This document shows positions 44,401-53,533 of a stretch of 64,000 bases of DNA, piece after piece. Source of the DNA: CAVVFX01 sp963747535 (lineage in GTDB: Bacteria; Acidobacteriota; Terriglobia; Bryobacterales; Bryobacteraceae); contig CAVVFX010000002.1 of NCBI GenBank assembly GCA_963747535.1, forward strand, positions 1,240,001 through 1,304,000, read 5' to 3'. The position numbers were made by a program, and so were the translations under genes. The notes beneath the pieces were generated by a model. It was not told the origin of the DNA. It saw only the letters and a list, made by a program, of their open reading frames with translations, and did no database searches. Position 1 is the stretch's first letter. Each line of letters begins with the position of its first letter.

Positions 44401-45384
44401 TCAGCGCCCAGTTAACTGCTGCAGCCTTTCGGGATAGCGTGCACCTTGCACGGTGATCTTCGAAACGGCTTCGTCGATCGTGCGGAGGTCCTCAGGGCTC
44501 AATTCCACGGCAGCTGCCCTGATGTTTTCCTCCAGGCGGTGGAGCTTCGTGGTGCCCGGAATCGGAACAATCCATGGTTTTTGCGCCAATAGCCATGCCA
44601 GCGCGATCTGAGCATTCGTCACATTCTTTTGCGCTGCGATTCGGGCAAGCACGTCGACCAGCGTCTGATTGGTCTTGCGATTCTCAGCCGAGAAGCGAGG
44701 AACGATGTTGCGAAAATCCGTGCTGTCGAAGGCGGTGTTCTCATTGATGGCGCCCGTCAGGAAGCCTTTGCCGAGCGGGCTGAAAGGAACGAGGCCGATT
44801 CCGAGTTCCTCCAACAACGGCAGGATCTCGTTCTCCGGTTCCCGCCACCAGAGGGAGTACTCGCTCTGAAGGGCCGCGACAGGCTGAACGGCGTGGGCTC
44901 GGCGGATCGACTGCACACCCGATTCCGACATGCCGAAATGCTTTACCTTACCCTGCCCAATGAGATCTTTCACGGTGCCGGCGACGTCCTCCACCGGCAC
45001 GCTCGGGTCAACACGATGTTGATAGAACAGATCGATGACGTCAGTTCTCAGGCGCTTCAAGGCTGCGTCTGCCACCTCGCGGATGCGTTCCGGCCGGCTG
45101 TCCAGCCCGTTCGTCGGAATTCCGTCCTTGAAGCCGAACTTGGTTGCAATAACAACTTCCTCGCGGAAGGGCTCTAGCGCCTCACCGACCACCTCTTCGT
45201 TCAGAAATGGACCATAAGCTTCGGCGGTGTCGAAGAATGTTACGCCACGGTCAAATGCCGTCCGGATGAGCGTGATCGCCTGTTGTCGCTCCGTCGCGGG
45301 GCCATAACCAAAGCTTAGGCCCATGCAGCCCAAACCAAGGGCCGATACTTCGAGATTGCTGTTTCCGAGTTTTCGCTTCTGCAT
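44401..45384 (-). CDS. aldo/keto reductase
   Basis: 327 residues, intact. A TIM-barrel NADPH-dependent reductase: LGLGCMGLSFGYG, FFDTAEAYGPFLNEEVVGEA (Asp/Tyr catalytic region), VIATKFGF (Lys), FYQHRVDPSVPVED (His) and the cofactor end VPIPGTTKLHRLEENIRAAA. It belongs to the YajO/Tas-like AKR group that reduces aldehydes and ketones. A DUF362 gene lies upstream on the same strand and an AraC regulator is divergent, the common arrangement for such reductases. Confidence 0.93.
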   Translation of the reverse strand: MQKRKLGNSNLEVSALGLGCMGLSFGYGPATERQQAITLIRTAFDRGVTFFDTAEAYGPFLNEEVVGEALEPFREEVVIATKFGFKDGIPTNGLDSRPERIREVADAALKRLRTDVIDLFYQHRVDPSVPVEDVAGTVKDLIGQGKVKHFGMSESGVQSIRRAHAVQPVAALQSEYSLWWREPENEILPLLEELGIGLVPFSPLGKGFLTGAINENTAFDSTDFRNIVPRFSAENRKTNQTLVDVLARIAAQKNVTNAQIALAWLLAQKPWIVPIPGTTKLHRLEENIRAAAVELSPEDLRTIDEAVSKITVQGARYPERLQQLTGR

Positions 45385-45435
45385 GCTTTTCTCCTTGCTT
45401 TCTGCATCGCCTGAATGGCGACTAAGTACCCTCTC

Positions 45436-46412
45436 TTAAACCGTGATCAGTTCATATTCGCCACTGCCCATCTTCATTTCTTTCATGTAGGAGAGTTGGC
45501 GAAGTCCCTGGCGGGATTCAATGCGTTCCTTAAGATCGCAGAGGTCCGCTTCGGGGAGCTTGTAGACCATATCGATGGAAGCTTGGTCCACCGCCAGGAT
45601 ATCGGTGGAAGGATGCCCAGGTTGCGCGCCTTGACCGGTGCCGCGCTCACGCCTGCGCAGTCGCAGCCTACAGACAGATTGCGCAACACATTGATGTAGA
45701 CGATCCGCTTGCCGAAATGATCGATAGTGACTTTTGCCGACTCCACCATGTTTTCCATGAACGGTTCGCCGTTGAGCCAACTCGCGTAATCCTCGTTATC
45801 CTGGGCGGCATGGACCTTTTTCTTGCCTGTTGGCCCGTCCACGCAGCCAAGGGCGATATTCTTGAGCGATCCGCCGAAACCGCCCATGGCGTGCCCTTTG
45901 AAATGGGTGAGCACCAACATCGAGTCGTAATTCAGCATATGTTTGCCGACCTACATTTCTTTGAAGTGCTTCCCGCCTTTGACCGGGATCATCACCGCGC
46001 CGTCCTCGTCCATAATGTCTACCGCACAGAAATCCGAGCCGTTGATCTTAGGGGTTTCCCGATGATCGGTCGTGGTGTATCGATTGCCTTTGTATAGCGT
46101 ATTTGTTTCCACCAGGTTGCCATTGGGAATATGCTGCTGTAGTGCTTTTACCATTTCCGGCGGCAAAATATTCGGCCCGTACGGCTCGCCGCTGTGCAAT
46201 TTGATGGCTACCTTGCCGGTGATCCCCTGGTTGATTTTCGAATAGACTCGCAGCAATCCATCGCCGCTGATCTCACCCGAAAAAAACACTTGAGATTTAT
46301 TCCCCTGCAGCGCAGCGGTCGCATTAAGTCCGCCCAATTCGCTCGCCGGAACACTGCCCAGAGCAAGGGCGCTTCCCTTCAGAAAGGTCCGACGTTCTAT
46401 ACTCTTTTCCAT
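45436..46412 (-). pseudogene. DUF362-domain, Tat-exported protein; nonsense and frameshift
   Basis: Twin-arginine signal (RRTFLKGSALALGS) then SGDGLLRVYSKINQGITGKV and PNGNLVETNTLYKGNRYTTT. An in-frame TAG at 45951-45953 follows HFKEM; the same frame then continues VGKHMLNYDSMLVLTHFKGH and AMGGFGGSLKNIALGCVDGP. A second lesion near 45600 shifts the ending (TDILAVDQASIDMVYKLPEA) into another frame, to the stop at 45436. DUF362 proteins often pair with aldo/keto reductases and ferredoxin-type chemistry. Confidence 0.75.
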
Positions 46413-46720
46413 GTCTTCCTCCTGTTTGCATCAGCACGAAACGGTAGCCAACTGGGAAATTCAGCCAGCGAGCCTGCTGCTCAAACGGTTCGACAAACCC
46501 AGAATCGCCGCGAAATCCCAAATATCGAGGCGGCGCCTCACCAATCACGCTTCTGCATTACAGTTCCTGGGAACCGTTTCTCCTAAATAATCAGGTTAGG
46601 CTGGAGACCGGTTAGTGCGGTATCCGGATCCTTCCGATTTATTGCCTATTCCTCTGGATCGCTGGCACTGCTGTGGACCCGAGCGCTATCCTGATGTTGT
46701 ACAGAAGAGGCATTGGACAA

Positions 46721-47689
46721 ATGAATCAGAACACATCGGATGCCCAGACCACCGATCTCGCAACCAGCTTGCGGGCCGAATTGGTTGCCAGAATTGCTAC
46801 ATTCGTTGGCTCGGCAGAGAACCGGGCAACGGGAGTTCCCGGCCTTACGCTCCATCGTCGAACCACCGCTACCGCGCCGTGTTCAATGACTTACCAGCCG
46901 AGCGTGACCGTGCTGGCGCAAGGTCGGAAGCGAGTGGACCTCGGCGCGACCAGCTTCGCCTACGGCCCGTCTCAATTCCTGCTGACGGCGGTTGATTTGC
47001 CGGTCATCAGCCGGATTGTCGAGGCAAGTGAAGTTACGCCCTGCCTGGCGTTGTCGCTCAAGATCGAGATCCCTGTAGTCCGGGAACTTCTCAGCCGCGA
47101 AGAGATTCATGTGATCGAGGCGCCCTCCGACAATCCTGCTATGTCAGCCGGCAGGGCTAGCGTGGAATTCCTTGACGCGTGCTGTCGCCTGCTCCGCCTG
47201 CTGGAAGCGCCTCAGGACACTGCGTTTCTTGGTGGCCTGATTAAACGCGAGATCATCTACCGTCTGCTCCGAAGTGACGAGGGAGCGCGCCTGCGCTCCA
47301 TCGCCACACTTGGAGAGCAGAGCAACCGCACGGCAAAAGCAATTGCGTGGATCACGGCGAACTACAGGAAACCGCTTCGAGTGGAAGACCTCGCTCAGAT
47401 TGCCGGGATGGGAGTCTCTACACTGCACCATCATTTTCGTGTGCTGACCTCCATGAGTCCTCTGCAGTATCAAAAAAACATACGACTGCAGGCAGCTCGT
47501 GCGCGCATGCTCACTGGTGATCTGGACGCAGCAACTGCGGCTTTTGAGGTCGGATATGAAAGCGCCAGCCAATTCAATCGCGAGTACAGTCGATTTTTCG
47601 GCCAACCGCCGATACGGGATATCAGGGGCCTTCGCTCAGCGGGCGCGCCTCAGTTGGAATCGGTCAGTGCTTCCGAAAGTGCCATGTGA
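46721..47689 (+). CDS. AraC-family regulator with AraC_N domain
   Basis: 322 residues from ATG at 46721. The N-terminal PF06719-type effector domain (VPGLTLHRRTTATAPCSMTY and PSVTVLAQGRKRVDLG) precedes two HTH units (LRVEDLAQIAGMGVSTLHHH; AFEVGYESASQFNREYSRFF). It resembles E. coli YqhC, which senses aldehydes and switches on neighbouring reductases. The divergent AKR/DUF362 genes make that role plausible here. Intact, but its presumed DUF362 target is broken. Confidence 0.88.
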   Translation: MNQNTSDAQTTDLATSLRAELVARIATFVGSAENRATGVPGLTLHRRTTATAPCSMTYQPSVTVLAQGRKRVDLGATSFAYGPSQFLLTAVDLPVISRIVEASEVTPCLALSLKIEIPVVRELLSREEIHVIEAPSDNPAMSAGRASVEFLDACCRLLRLLEAPQDTAFLGGLIKREIIYRLLRSDEGARLRSIATLGEQSNRTAKAIAWITANYRKPLRVEDLAQIAGMGVSTLHHHFRVLTSMSPLQYQKNIRLQAARARMLTGDLDAATAAFEVGYESASQFNREYSRFFGQPPIRDIRGLRSAGAPQLESVSASESAM

Positions 47690-48719
47690 TGCTTCGTTCT
47701 GAATGGATTGTCGGCTGCGGCGGCCAATCTACGCGACCTTATGGTGTGGCTGGCTTGTGTGCCTTGGCTAGAATTTTGGTCAGACGATTGGAGAGCAGGT
47801 CGAGACGTTTACGGCCGTCGCCATCCGGCGGTTTGCGGGATATCCTAAGACGGCATGGGGTGGAAGACAGAACGGGTGGAACCATCGTCAGAGCGGGACC
47901 GGACGACGACGCGGAAGGAGTTCCGTTCCCCGATCAACACCGGGATCTAATCGCCCCTGCCGACTTCTGTACTTGGGGGTCTCGCCCGTGCCTGTTTCAA
48001 AACCTGAAAAGTAAATAAAATCCATCTCTATTGTAAAGCCCGGTGTGTCTGAGGCCAATGGACTCTGTAGTGAATCACGGGGTTCTGTCTTACACCGAGG
48101 GGTTGCCAATCCAGCGGGAACAAGATGACCATGGACCCAAAAAACTGGTCATCGAATATATTAACGAACTGCCCGACCACCGGAGTGACGATGTGATCGA
48201 GATTGGCGCGCCGCGTCAACTCCCAGCTGGCGAGGGTGGTGCTGATTGAGTCATTCAGCCCGCCGACCCTTACGCGCGGGCCGAGGCGTGGCCCGGGTTT
48301 AGCAGCCGTCCAGCTTATTTCCGGCTGAACGCAAAAGCGTCGTAGTTTCCATCGCTGTAGCGGTGTGAGGTCAATCAGACCGCCTCCGCCAATTCCATTT
48401 GCTTCACTCCGCCGTCTCCTCAGCCGCAGACGATGGGCGACCAAATCGCGATCATTGAAAAGAGAGGGCTGAAGCCGGGCGAATCATGGGAAAGAGAGAG
48501 GCTGAAGCTAGGCGCAAGCGGGGGAGTAGGGACGCATACTTTGCATACTTGTGCGTGATCCCTTCGAACCGCCGCTCGCGTCGAAGAGCATTGCCCAAAT
48601 GGCAGGCGGTCTCTTCCCAACTTTCTTGCGATGCGCGACCACGCCCACCACATTAGTAAACCGTCGTGGAACCGTAATTTCGGTATTTAGGCCTACTCCG
48701 CCTCTTGCTGGTATAGCGG
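47690..48719. other. 1.0-kb region, no supported gene
   Basis: A minus-strand frame (48028-48444) has a stretch with protein-like alternation (TPVVGQFVNIFDDQFFGSMV) but no start signal or recognisable family; it may be a remnant. Nothing else is convincing on either strand. Confidence 0.4.
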
Positions 48720-49142
48720 TTATACAAACAGTTCCACAGGAACGCGGAGATGTGCGGCTAACCGCTTCGCCAGTGCCGTACTGATTTTGCGCCGACCGTT
48801 CAGGATTTCTGTAGTGAGTCCCTTATTCCCCACAACAGGCCAGACATCCTTGTGCCGCAGTCCGCGATCCTGCATGAGCGCCTTCAATGCCTCATGTGGT
48901 TCGACCGCCGGCAGCGCATAGTGTTTGTCTTCAAAATCTTCGATGACGATGGCTAGCAACTCAGCGAAAGCCTCTTCTTCGGGAGTGAGGTCTTCCCGTT
49001 CGTCCATTCCGGACAGGAGTTCAATCAGCCGGTCATTTTGGGCTTCACTCCGTGGTGGAATCGGCAAAGAAGCGGCAATGAGTCGCGCGTATTTCTCCGG
49101 GTCAATCGGCTTGTGCCGCGCTCTTACAGGCATTACTTCCAT
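48720..49142 (-). CDS. higA: HigA-type antitoxin
   Basis: 140 residues from ATG at 49142 (or 49133). The N-terminal half holds RHKPIDPEKYARLIAASLPI and an acidic helix (DEREDLTPEEEAFAELLAIV). The C-terminal XRE-type HTH is EALKALMQDRGLRHKDVWPV then GLTTEILNGRRKISTALAKR. It would bind the toxin and repress the operon through the palindrome at 49428. The start overlaps the toxin's natural stop. Confidence 0.85.
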   Translation of the reverse strand: MEVMPVRARHKPIDPEKYARLIAASLPIPPRSEAQNDRLIELLSGMDEREDLTPEEEAFAELLAIVIEDFEDKHYALPAVEPHEALKALMQDRGLRHKDVWPVVGNKGLTTEILNGRRKISTALAKRLAAHLRVPVELFV

Positions 49143-49418
49143 TCTCCTTTCACGTATTCGGTGTGCTTCATGATGTGCAAGGATGAAAACCCGCTGGGTC
49201 ACGTAATTCACTCTTGCGATCAAGCGGTACTTGTTGCCACCTATGTTGAAGACCGTCCGCCGCCCAACCTGATCCGCGCTCCCGAAATCCACTCGGAGTT
49301 CCGCGAAGTTTTGCCACTTGGCTCTCCGGGTGGTTTTGAGCCAGTTCGACAATGAAGGTACGGAATCGGCATGAAGCTTGCCGTATTCGCGGATTGCCTT
49401 CTTGCTGATCACTCGCAC
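49133..49418 (-). pseudogene. higB: HigB-type mRNA interferase toxin, frameshifted near its end
   Basis: GTG at 49418 gives RVISKKAIREYGKLHADSVP, LKTTRRAKWQNFAELRVDFG and VFNIGGNKYRLIARVNYVTQ, typical of HigB ribonucleases. After RVFIL the expected end (HIMKHTEYVKGEWK, TAA at 49133-49135) lies one base out of frame. As sequenced, the toxin frame instead reads through into higA, giving one 232-residue toxin-antitoxin fusion. Loss of the C-terminal motif probably inactivates the toxin unless this is a one-base sequencing error. Confidence 0.75.
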
Positions 49419-49427
49419 CCTGGCTTA

Positions 49428-49444
49428 GTTTACAATTTGTAAAC
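49428..49444. promoter_or_regulatory. palindromic operator of the higBA locus
   Basis: GTTTACAATTTGTAAAC: perfect 8-bp arms around one base, 10 bp upstream of the toxin start. Position and symmetry fit an autoregulatory HigA binding site. The TTTACA arm could double as a -35 element. Confidence 0.75.
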
Positions 49445-49803
49445 CATCGTGTCCAGTGATCGGCAAATCCTTTCCGCCAGGTCGTCGACCCTCGCACCTC
49501 ATTGTTGCCCAACTTCGGCCTTCCCAATGCCACCGCAGCTAGCAATCTCCCGCCCTGTGTAAGCGAGCCGCTACAATTGCGATCGACGCTGCGGCTCGTT
49601 ACCGATTCGAGGCCACACGACGATGACAAATGCATGCGTATTTTGCCGTCGATTCTCCGTACTCCACTGAACGCAATCGAGTGATAGCTGGTGTTACTCT
49701 ACCAGCGCTACGGTCGAGCTGTACTCAACCGGACAGTTGAGTACACCCTTGTCCGGAATGGCCAAGGCGTACAACTTGCGTAGTGCGCTGAGACCCGATT
49801 CCT
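49445..49803. other. 359-bp intergenic region, nothing recognised
   Basis: No frame with a start signal or family features on either strand. Confidence 0.4.
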
Positions 49804-51589
49804 TCAATTGTCTGAAGGCTTCTCAACGTGATCGATAACCAGCACTTCGACCGGCCCTTTGGTCGATTCTAGCCGTAGCCCCAACTGCTGAACCGCGCTG
49901 AAGATCGACGGGCTCGCGGTCTCGACGGGGACTGCTCCGGGCGGCGGGGGAGGAACTTCTGTAATCGTGTCGTCCGCCCGGAAATCCAGACTTATATCGA
50001 ATACTCCCGAGAATCCCGTCTGATCTGTCACAGTACGCCCGAGCATCAGCCCGAGCACGCGCACGAACTCGGCCATCGGCACTTTGCTGCCCCGCATGTG
50101 CGAGCCTCCCGCTTCCGTCAGCACGTCCAGACCTCCACACCTCGGTGCGGATTCATATACCGTGTAACCTGGGTGTTGTTCCACAATTCGTGCGGGTGCG
50201 GGACCCTGGCCCAGAGGCTGCATCCGGGCTCCCGGGTCCTTCGTCTCCTCCACACAGCTTCCATCCCGCGGAGGCGGTAGTTTGAGCCCGCCGCGGGCGG
50301 GCACCAGCGCGTAGACCGGCATTTCCCGCGACTCGCGATGGAACCGCAATTGGAATCGGTCCGCCAGCAGCGATCGCAGCATGAGGAAGGTTTGCGCATT
50401 GCCTGGATTGCCTGTTGCCGTCGCGTCGATCTGGTAGGTCCGACCTAATCCACTCCGGGCCACCCACGATCTGGAAAGGCTGGACATGGTATGAGGCCTC
50501 CATCAACACCCGCAGCGGCGCACTCGCCGTGAGCCGGCCGGGCGAGGGCCGCATGCTCCCCCCTCCGCGGCTGCCTGTGGGCTTGATCGACGCAACTTCG
50601 AATTGCGGCGTGGTCGCAGGCACATTTTGAGCGCGGATCGTAGGCGCGTTCACCACGCCGATCAGGACAGGCACGGCGAGAGCCGCCAGGCCGATCGTCG
50701 CCAGAGTCACCTTTTTCCCTCCGCTCAGCTCGCGGGCAATGCCTCCCGTGAGAATCGACCGTAGACGCTTCTTGATATCCGCACCCGTCACTCCTGAAAT
50801 ACACGGTAGCGGGGATTCCGTGTAGAAGCGGCAGACCTTCAATATCCCTTGAACATAGTCCGTCGGTTCGCAGCCCATTCGCAGGACTTCTTCGTCACAT
50901 GCCAGTTCGCGCTCTTCAAGCAGGCGAGATCCAATCCACCACACCAGCGGATGGAACCAGAAGATCGCCTCGACTGCCATGTGAATCGCGGTGAACAGAT
51001 TGTCCCGGCGACGCACGTGACACATCTCGTGCGTGAGAATAGCGCCAAGCTGTCGAGGAGTGAGGTGTTCAAAGAGCTGGGCCGGTAGAACCAAGACTGG
51101 GCGCAGAAAACCAACGATGCCCGGCTCCTCCGCGCCAGGCGTGATGAGCGCCCGTACGGGGATCGGGAGTTCGATGGGCGTGCTGGCTCGCAGGGCTGCT
51201 CGGACACCCAACCAACTGCGGCATCGTGCCAGCGTGATTGCCAAAAACCCGAGGCCCCAGACGACGCCGATCGCGACCGGCACCCAATCCAGTGGGGTGC
51301 TCACTGACACGGTGGTATTGGAGGCCGTCGAGAACGGTTGCGCGATTTGAACGATGGTGTTCGGAAAAACGGGAGCCACAACGGATACCGGGTGTCGGGC
51401 TGGACGCGGAACCACACTTCCGAGGATCACCAGCAATGCGAACGGTATGAGAAATTTCAGCGACGCGCTCAGCCAAACCCAGTAGCGTATCTTTGGCGAA
51501 TTTTTGCGGAGCGCGAACGCCAGCAATCCCGCCAAGAGCGCGAAGCACGATGATTGCCACAGATGGTTGATGATGGACGGAGTAGTCAT
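49804..51589 (-). pseudogene. M56 (BlaR1-type) metallopeptidase fused to TIGR03435 domain, one frameshift
   Basis: From ATG at 51589 come membrane helices, then the zinc protease site AILTHEMCHVRRRDNLFTAI (HExxH) and LLEERELACDEEVLRMG, a further helix, and the extracytoplasmic TIGR03435 domain (FEVASIKPTGSRGGGSMRPS). A single shift near 50450 moves the rest into another frame: DATATGNPGNAQTFLMLRSL, FQLRFHRESREMPVYALVPA, ending VEVLVIDHVEKPSDN. The fusion is a Solibacter hallmark: TIGR03435 stands where BlaR1 carries its beta-lactam sensor. It overlaps the BlaI gene by ATGA. Confidence 0.85.
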
Positions 51590-51984
51590 TTCGATTTCCG
51601 CATCCTTTCCCCTTTTCGTCTGTCTGCTTCCGCAGCGGCCTTCTCCAGCTCGCGAATATCGTCAAGTGTGAGCTTTCCGGACTCAATGAGTTGCGCCATC
51701 ATGGGTTGCGCCCGTCCGCCGAAAAAGCTAAGAATCTCATCGAGCAGACTATCGCGAGCCGCGTCCTTCGCGATCAGTGGTTCGAAAATATCCGCGTTTC
51801 CGATCTTCCGAACACGGCGCACGACTTTCTTGGCTTCCATCCGATAGACGGTGTTCGTGATGGTTGTATAGGCAGGGCGGGGCTCTGGAAACGCCTGCTG
51901 AATCTCTCTCATGGAGGCCTTGCCCTGGGTTCCGAGGATTTCCAGAATCCGAAACTCAAGTTTTGCTAGTTTAGGCCGCTTCAT
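51586..51984 (-). CDS. BlaI/MecI/CopY-family repressor
   Basis: 132 residues from ATG at 51984. The winged helix is LAKLEFRILEILGTQGKASM then EIQQAFPEPRPAYTTITNTV and YRMEAKKVVRRVRKIGNADI. The C-terminal dimerisation helices follow (DSLLDEILSFFGG). In BlaI/BlaR1 systems the membrane protease inactivates this repressor on sensing a ligand. Its stop overlaps the protease start by 4 bp, so they are cotranscribed. A perfect palindrome lies 25 bp upstream. Confidence 0.92.
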   Translation of the reverse strand: MKRPKLAKLEFRILEILGTQGKASMREIQQAFPEPRPAYTTITNTVYRMEAKKVVRRVRKIGNADIFEPLIAKDAARDSLLDEILSFFGGRAQPMMAQLIESGKLTLDDIRELEKAAAEADRRKGERMRKSK

Positions 51985-52008
51985 GCAACTTTCACAAGGC
52001 TGTGCTTA

Positions 52009-52029
52009 TCTTACTACCGGATAGTAAGA
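52009..52029. promoter_or_regulatory. palindromic operator of the BlaI-type repressor
   Basis: Perfect 8-bp arms TCTTACTA and TAGTAAGA separated by CCGGA, 25 bp upstream of the repressor ATG. The TACTA...TAGTA core resembles known BlaI/MecI/CopY operators (TACA..TGTA type). Confidence 0.8.
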
Positions 52030-52363
52030 TCGTCAATGGGAAAGTACGTCGGAGCTTTCGCGACCCGCCCGTCGCCGAATGCGGTCTTACCTCACATTTC
52101 GCTCAACCGCCGGGCGCGTTGGTGCCGACCAGGCTTAGACCACATGTCCGTAGAGGCAAGTCGCACATCTGACTGCGACTGGGCCCGGCCACCGATTACC
52201 CATGGGTAGTCGCCCCGCGTTTGCCGCTGTGCCCTGTCTAGACGTGTCACGGCGCGCTCGAAAAGAGCGGCCCGCAACGTCTTCCAACCCAGCGACATTC
52301 GGCGTTGTCCGAGTAGCCAATGCGTCCTCACCAGGTGTAGAGCCACGTCAAGCCGTGGGGTTG
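52030..52363. other. 334-bp intergenic region, nothing recognised
   Basis: Minus-strand frames here (52092-52346) look non-coding. It may be the decayed 3' part of the gene that follows at 52364, since a similar composition continues. Confidence 0.35.
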
Positions 52364-52843
52364 TTATAGAAGCTCAGGGCGGCGGCAGCGGTCAGAAGCG
52401 GGCGCATCCCGCGTGTGGGACGGTACTGCCGGAACGTCGCCCGAGCCATCACCACACACTGCTTCGGATTGTGGGCGGTTGACGGCACATCCGGAGGTTG
52501 AAACCGGGCGCGGTCCGCTAACCACTGCCCGGCGGACCCACTGAACCGGCCCCGTGGTCCGCATAAACGGATCATACTTCCTTGCCAGCCGATTCACGAT
52601 CGCCCGTGACGCATTCTCAAGACAACCATTCACAATCGCCCGTTGTTTCTCCGTGGGCTCCGCCATGTGCGGGATTCCGTTCTTCCCCATGTCCTTCAGC
52701 CCGTTCAGGCTCAAGCCGACAATTTTGGTCATGAAGGCTCCGTCGCCGAGATCTTCAGCCGTGACCACCAGGAATGCCTTAGCATCGGCTGACTCCGGCA
52801 CTGGGTCCCACCGCTGGAACCCTTGGTTCATGACGGTGAACAT
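52364..52843 (-). CDS. hypothetical protein, C-terminal part doubtful
   Basis: ATG at 52843; about 95 residues look coding (FQRWDPVPESADAKAFLVVT, LGDGAFMTKIVGLSLNGLKD, EKQRAIVNGCLENASRAIVN). After DPFMRTTGP the composition becomes Ser/Arg-rich and irregular, which suggests a frameshift near 52560. No family recognised. Confidence 0.4.
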   Translation of the reverse strand: MFTVMNQGFQRWDPVPESADAKAFLVVTAEDLGDGAFMTKIVGLSLNGLKDMGKNGIPHMAEPTEKQRAIVNGCLENASRAIVNRLARKYDPFMRTTGPVQWVRRAVVSGPRPVSTSGCAVNRPQSEAVCGDGSGDVPAVPSHTRDAPASDRCRRPELL

Positions 52844-53012
52844 TTCCAGGCGAAGTAACGTGGAGTGTTTTTCGAGGAATTCGTTGGCATGTGGTGCCCG
52901 TCTCGTGCCATTCTATCTGAGCGACAGGGTTCAGAGTGCGGATAAAACCGGGACAAGAGCCCGTAGGCTCTTTTCCGTGGTAGCTGCCTATTGTACCTCA
53001 CCAAACCTCGAT

Positions 53013-53195
53013 CTATTCAAACCAGTTCCGGATCGTTCCTGTGCGGACGAGATGGCAAAACCGCTCTATGGCCAACATCCGGTCCGCGCGCTCCTGGCAC
53101 TCCGACACGTGTTGCTCGATTTCCGCCCGCGTTGGATTCTCACTCAATCGACCATACTGGTAGCGTTCAAGATCGTCAGTCGAAATGTGTCCCAA
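53013..53195 (-). CDS. small anti-sigma-like protein
   Basis: 60 residues: HISTDDLERYQYGRLSENPT then EIEQHVSECQERADRMLAIE. It has the DLERY.YGRL start of minimal ZAS-like proteins, but the second Cys of HxxxCxxC is replaced (HVSECQER). No membrane helix. Paralogues at 24676 and 53292. Confidence 0.5.
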   Translation of the reverse strand: MGHISTDDLERYQYGRLSENPTRAEIEQHVSECQERADRMLAIERFCHLVRTGTIRNWFE

Positions 53196-53291
53196 GTGAG
53201 CCGCCCTTTCTCGTATATGCGTCGGACGTTGTCCTATCCGCTTACCGCAGTCTCAATACTGGATGGATCAACTGTCTTCGACAGGGCAAGC

Positions 53292-53486
53292 TCAGACGTC
53301 TGAATCGAACCCCGAACCTGAGCAGCCGCGCGCGGTATGGCACTTCATCTGGCTCTCATTAGCCTCCAGGCGGACCAGACACTCATTGCACCACAACAGG
53401 TGTTCCTCGATCATGATCATTTCCCGACGGGGCATCATGTCGAGAGTGTAACGTTCAAGGTCGTAATCGGAGATGTGGTGGTTCAA
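53292..53486 (-). CDS. small anti-sigma-like HxxxCxxC protein
   Basis: 64 residues: HHISDYDLERYTLDMMPRRE then IEEHLLWCNECLVRLEANES, with an intact HxxxCxxC zinc motif. Same layout as the neighbour at 53013, 96 bp away on the same strand, so probably a tandem duplication. Confidence 0.55.
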   Translation of the reverse strand: MNHHISDYDLERYTLDMMPRREMIMIEEHLLWCNECLVRLEANESQMKCHTARGCSGSGFDSDV

Positions 53487-53533
53487 TGATGGACTCCTTA
53501 GTGTCAGTCCCCGAATGGTAACAGTTCACGTGG

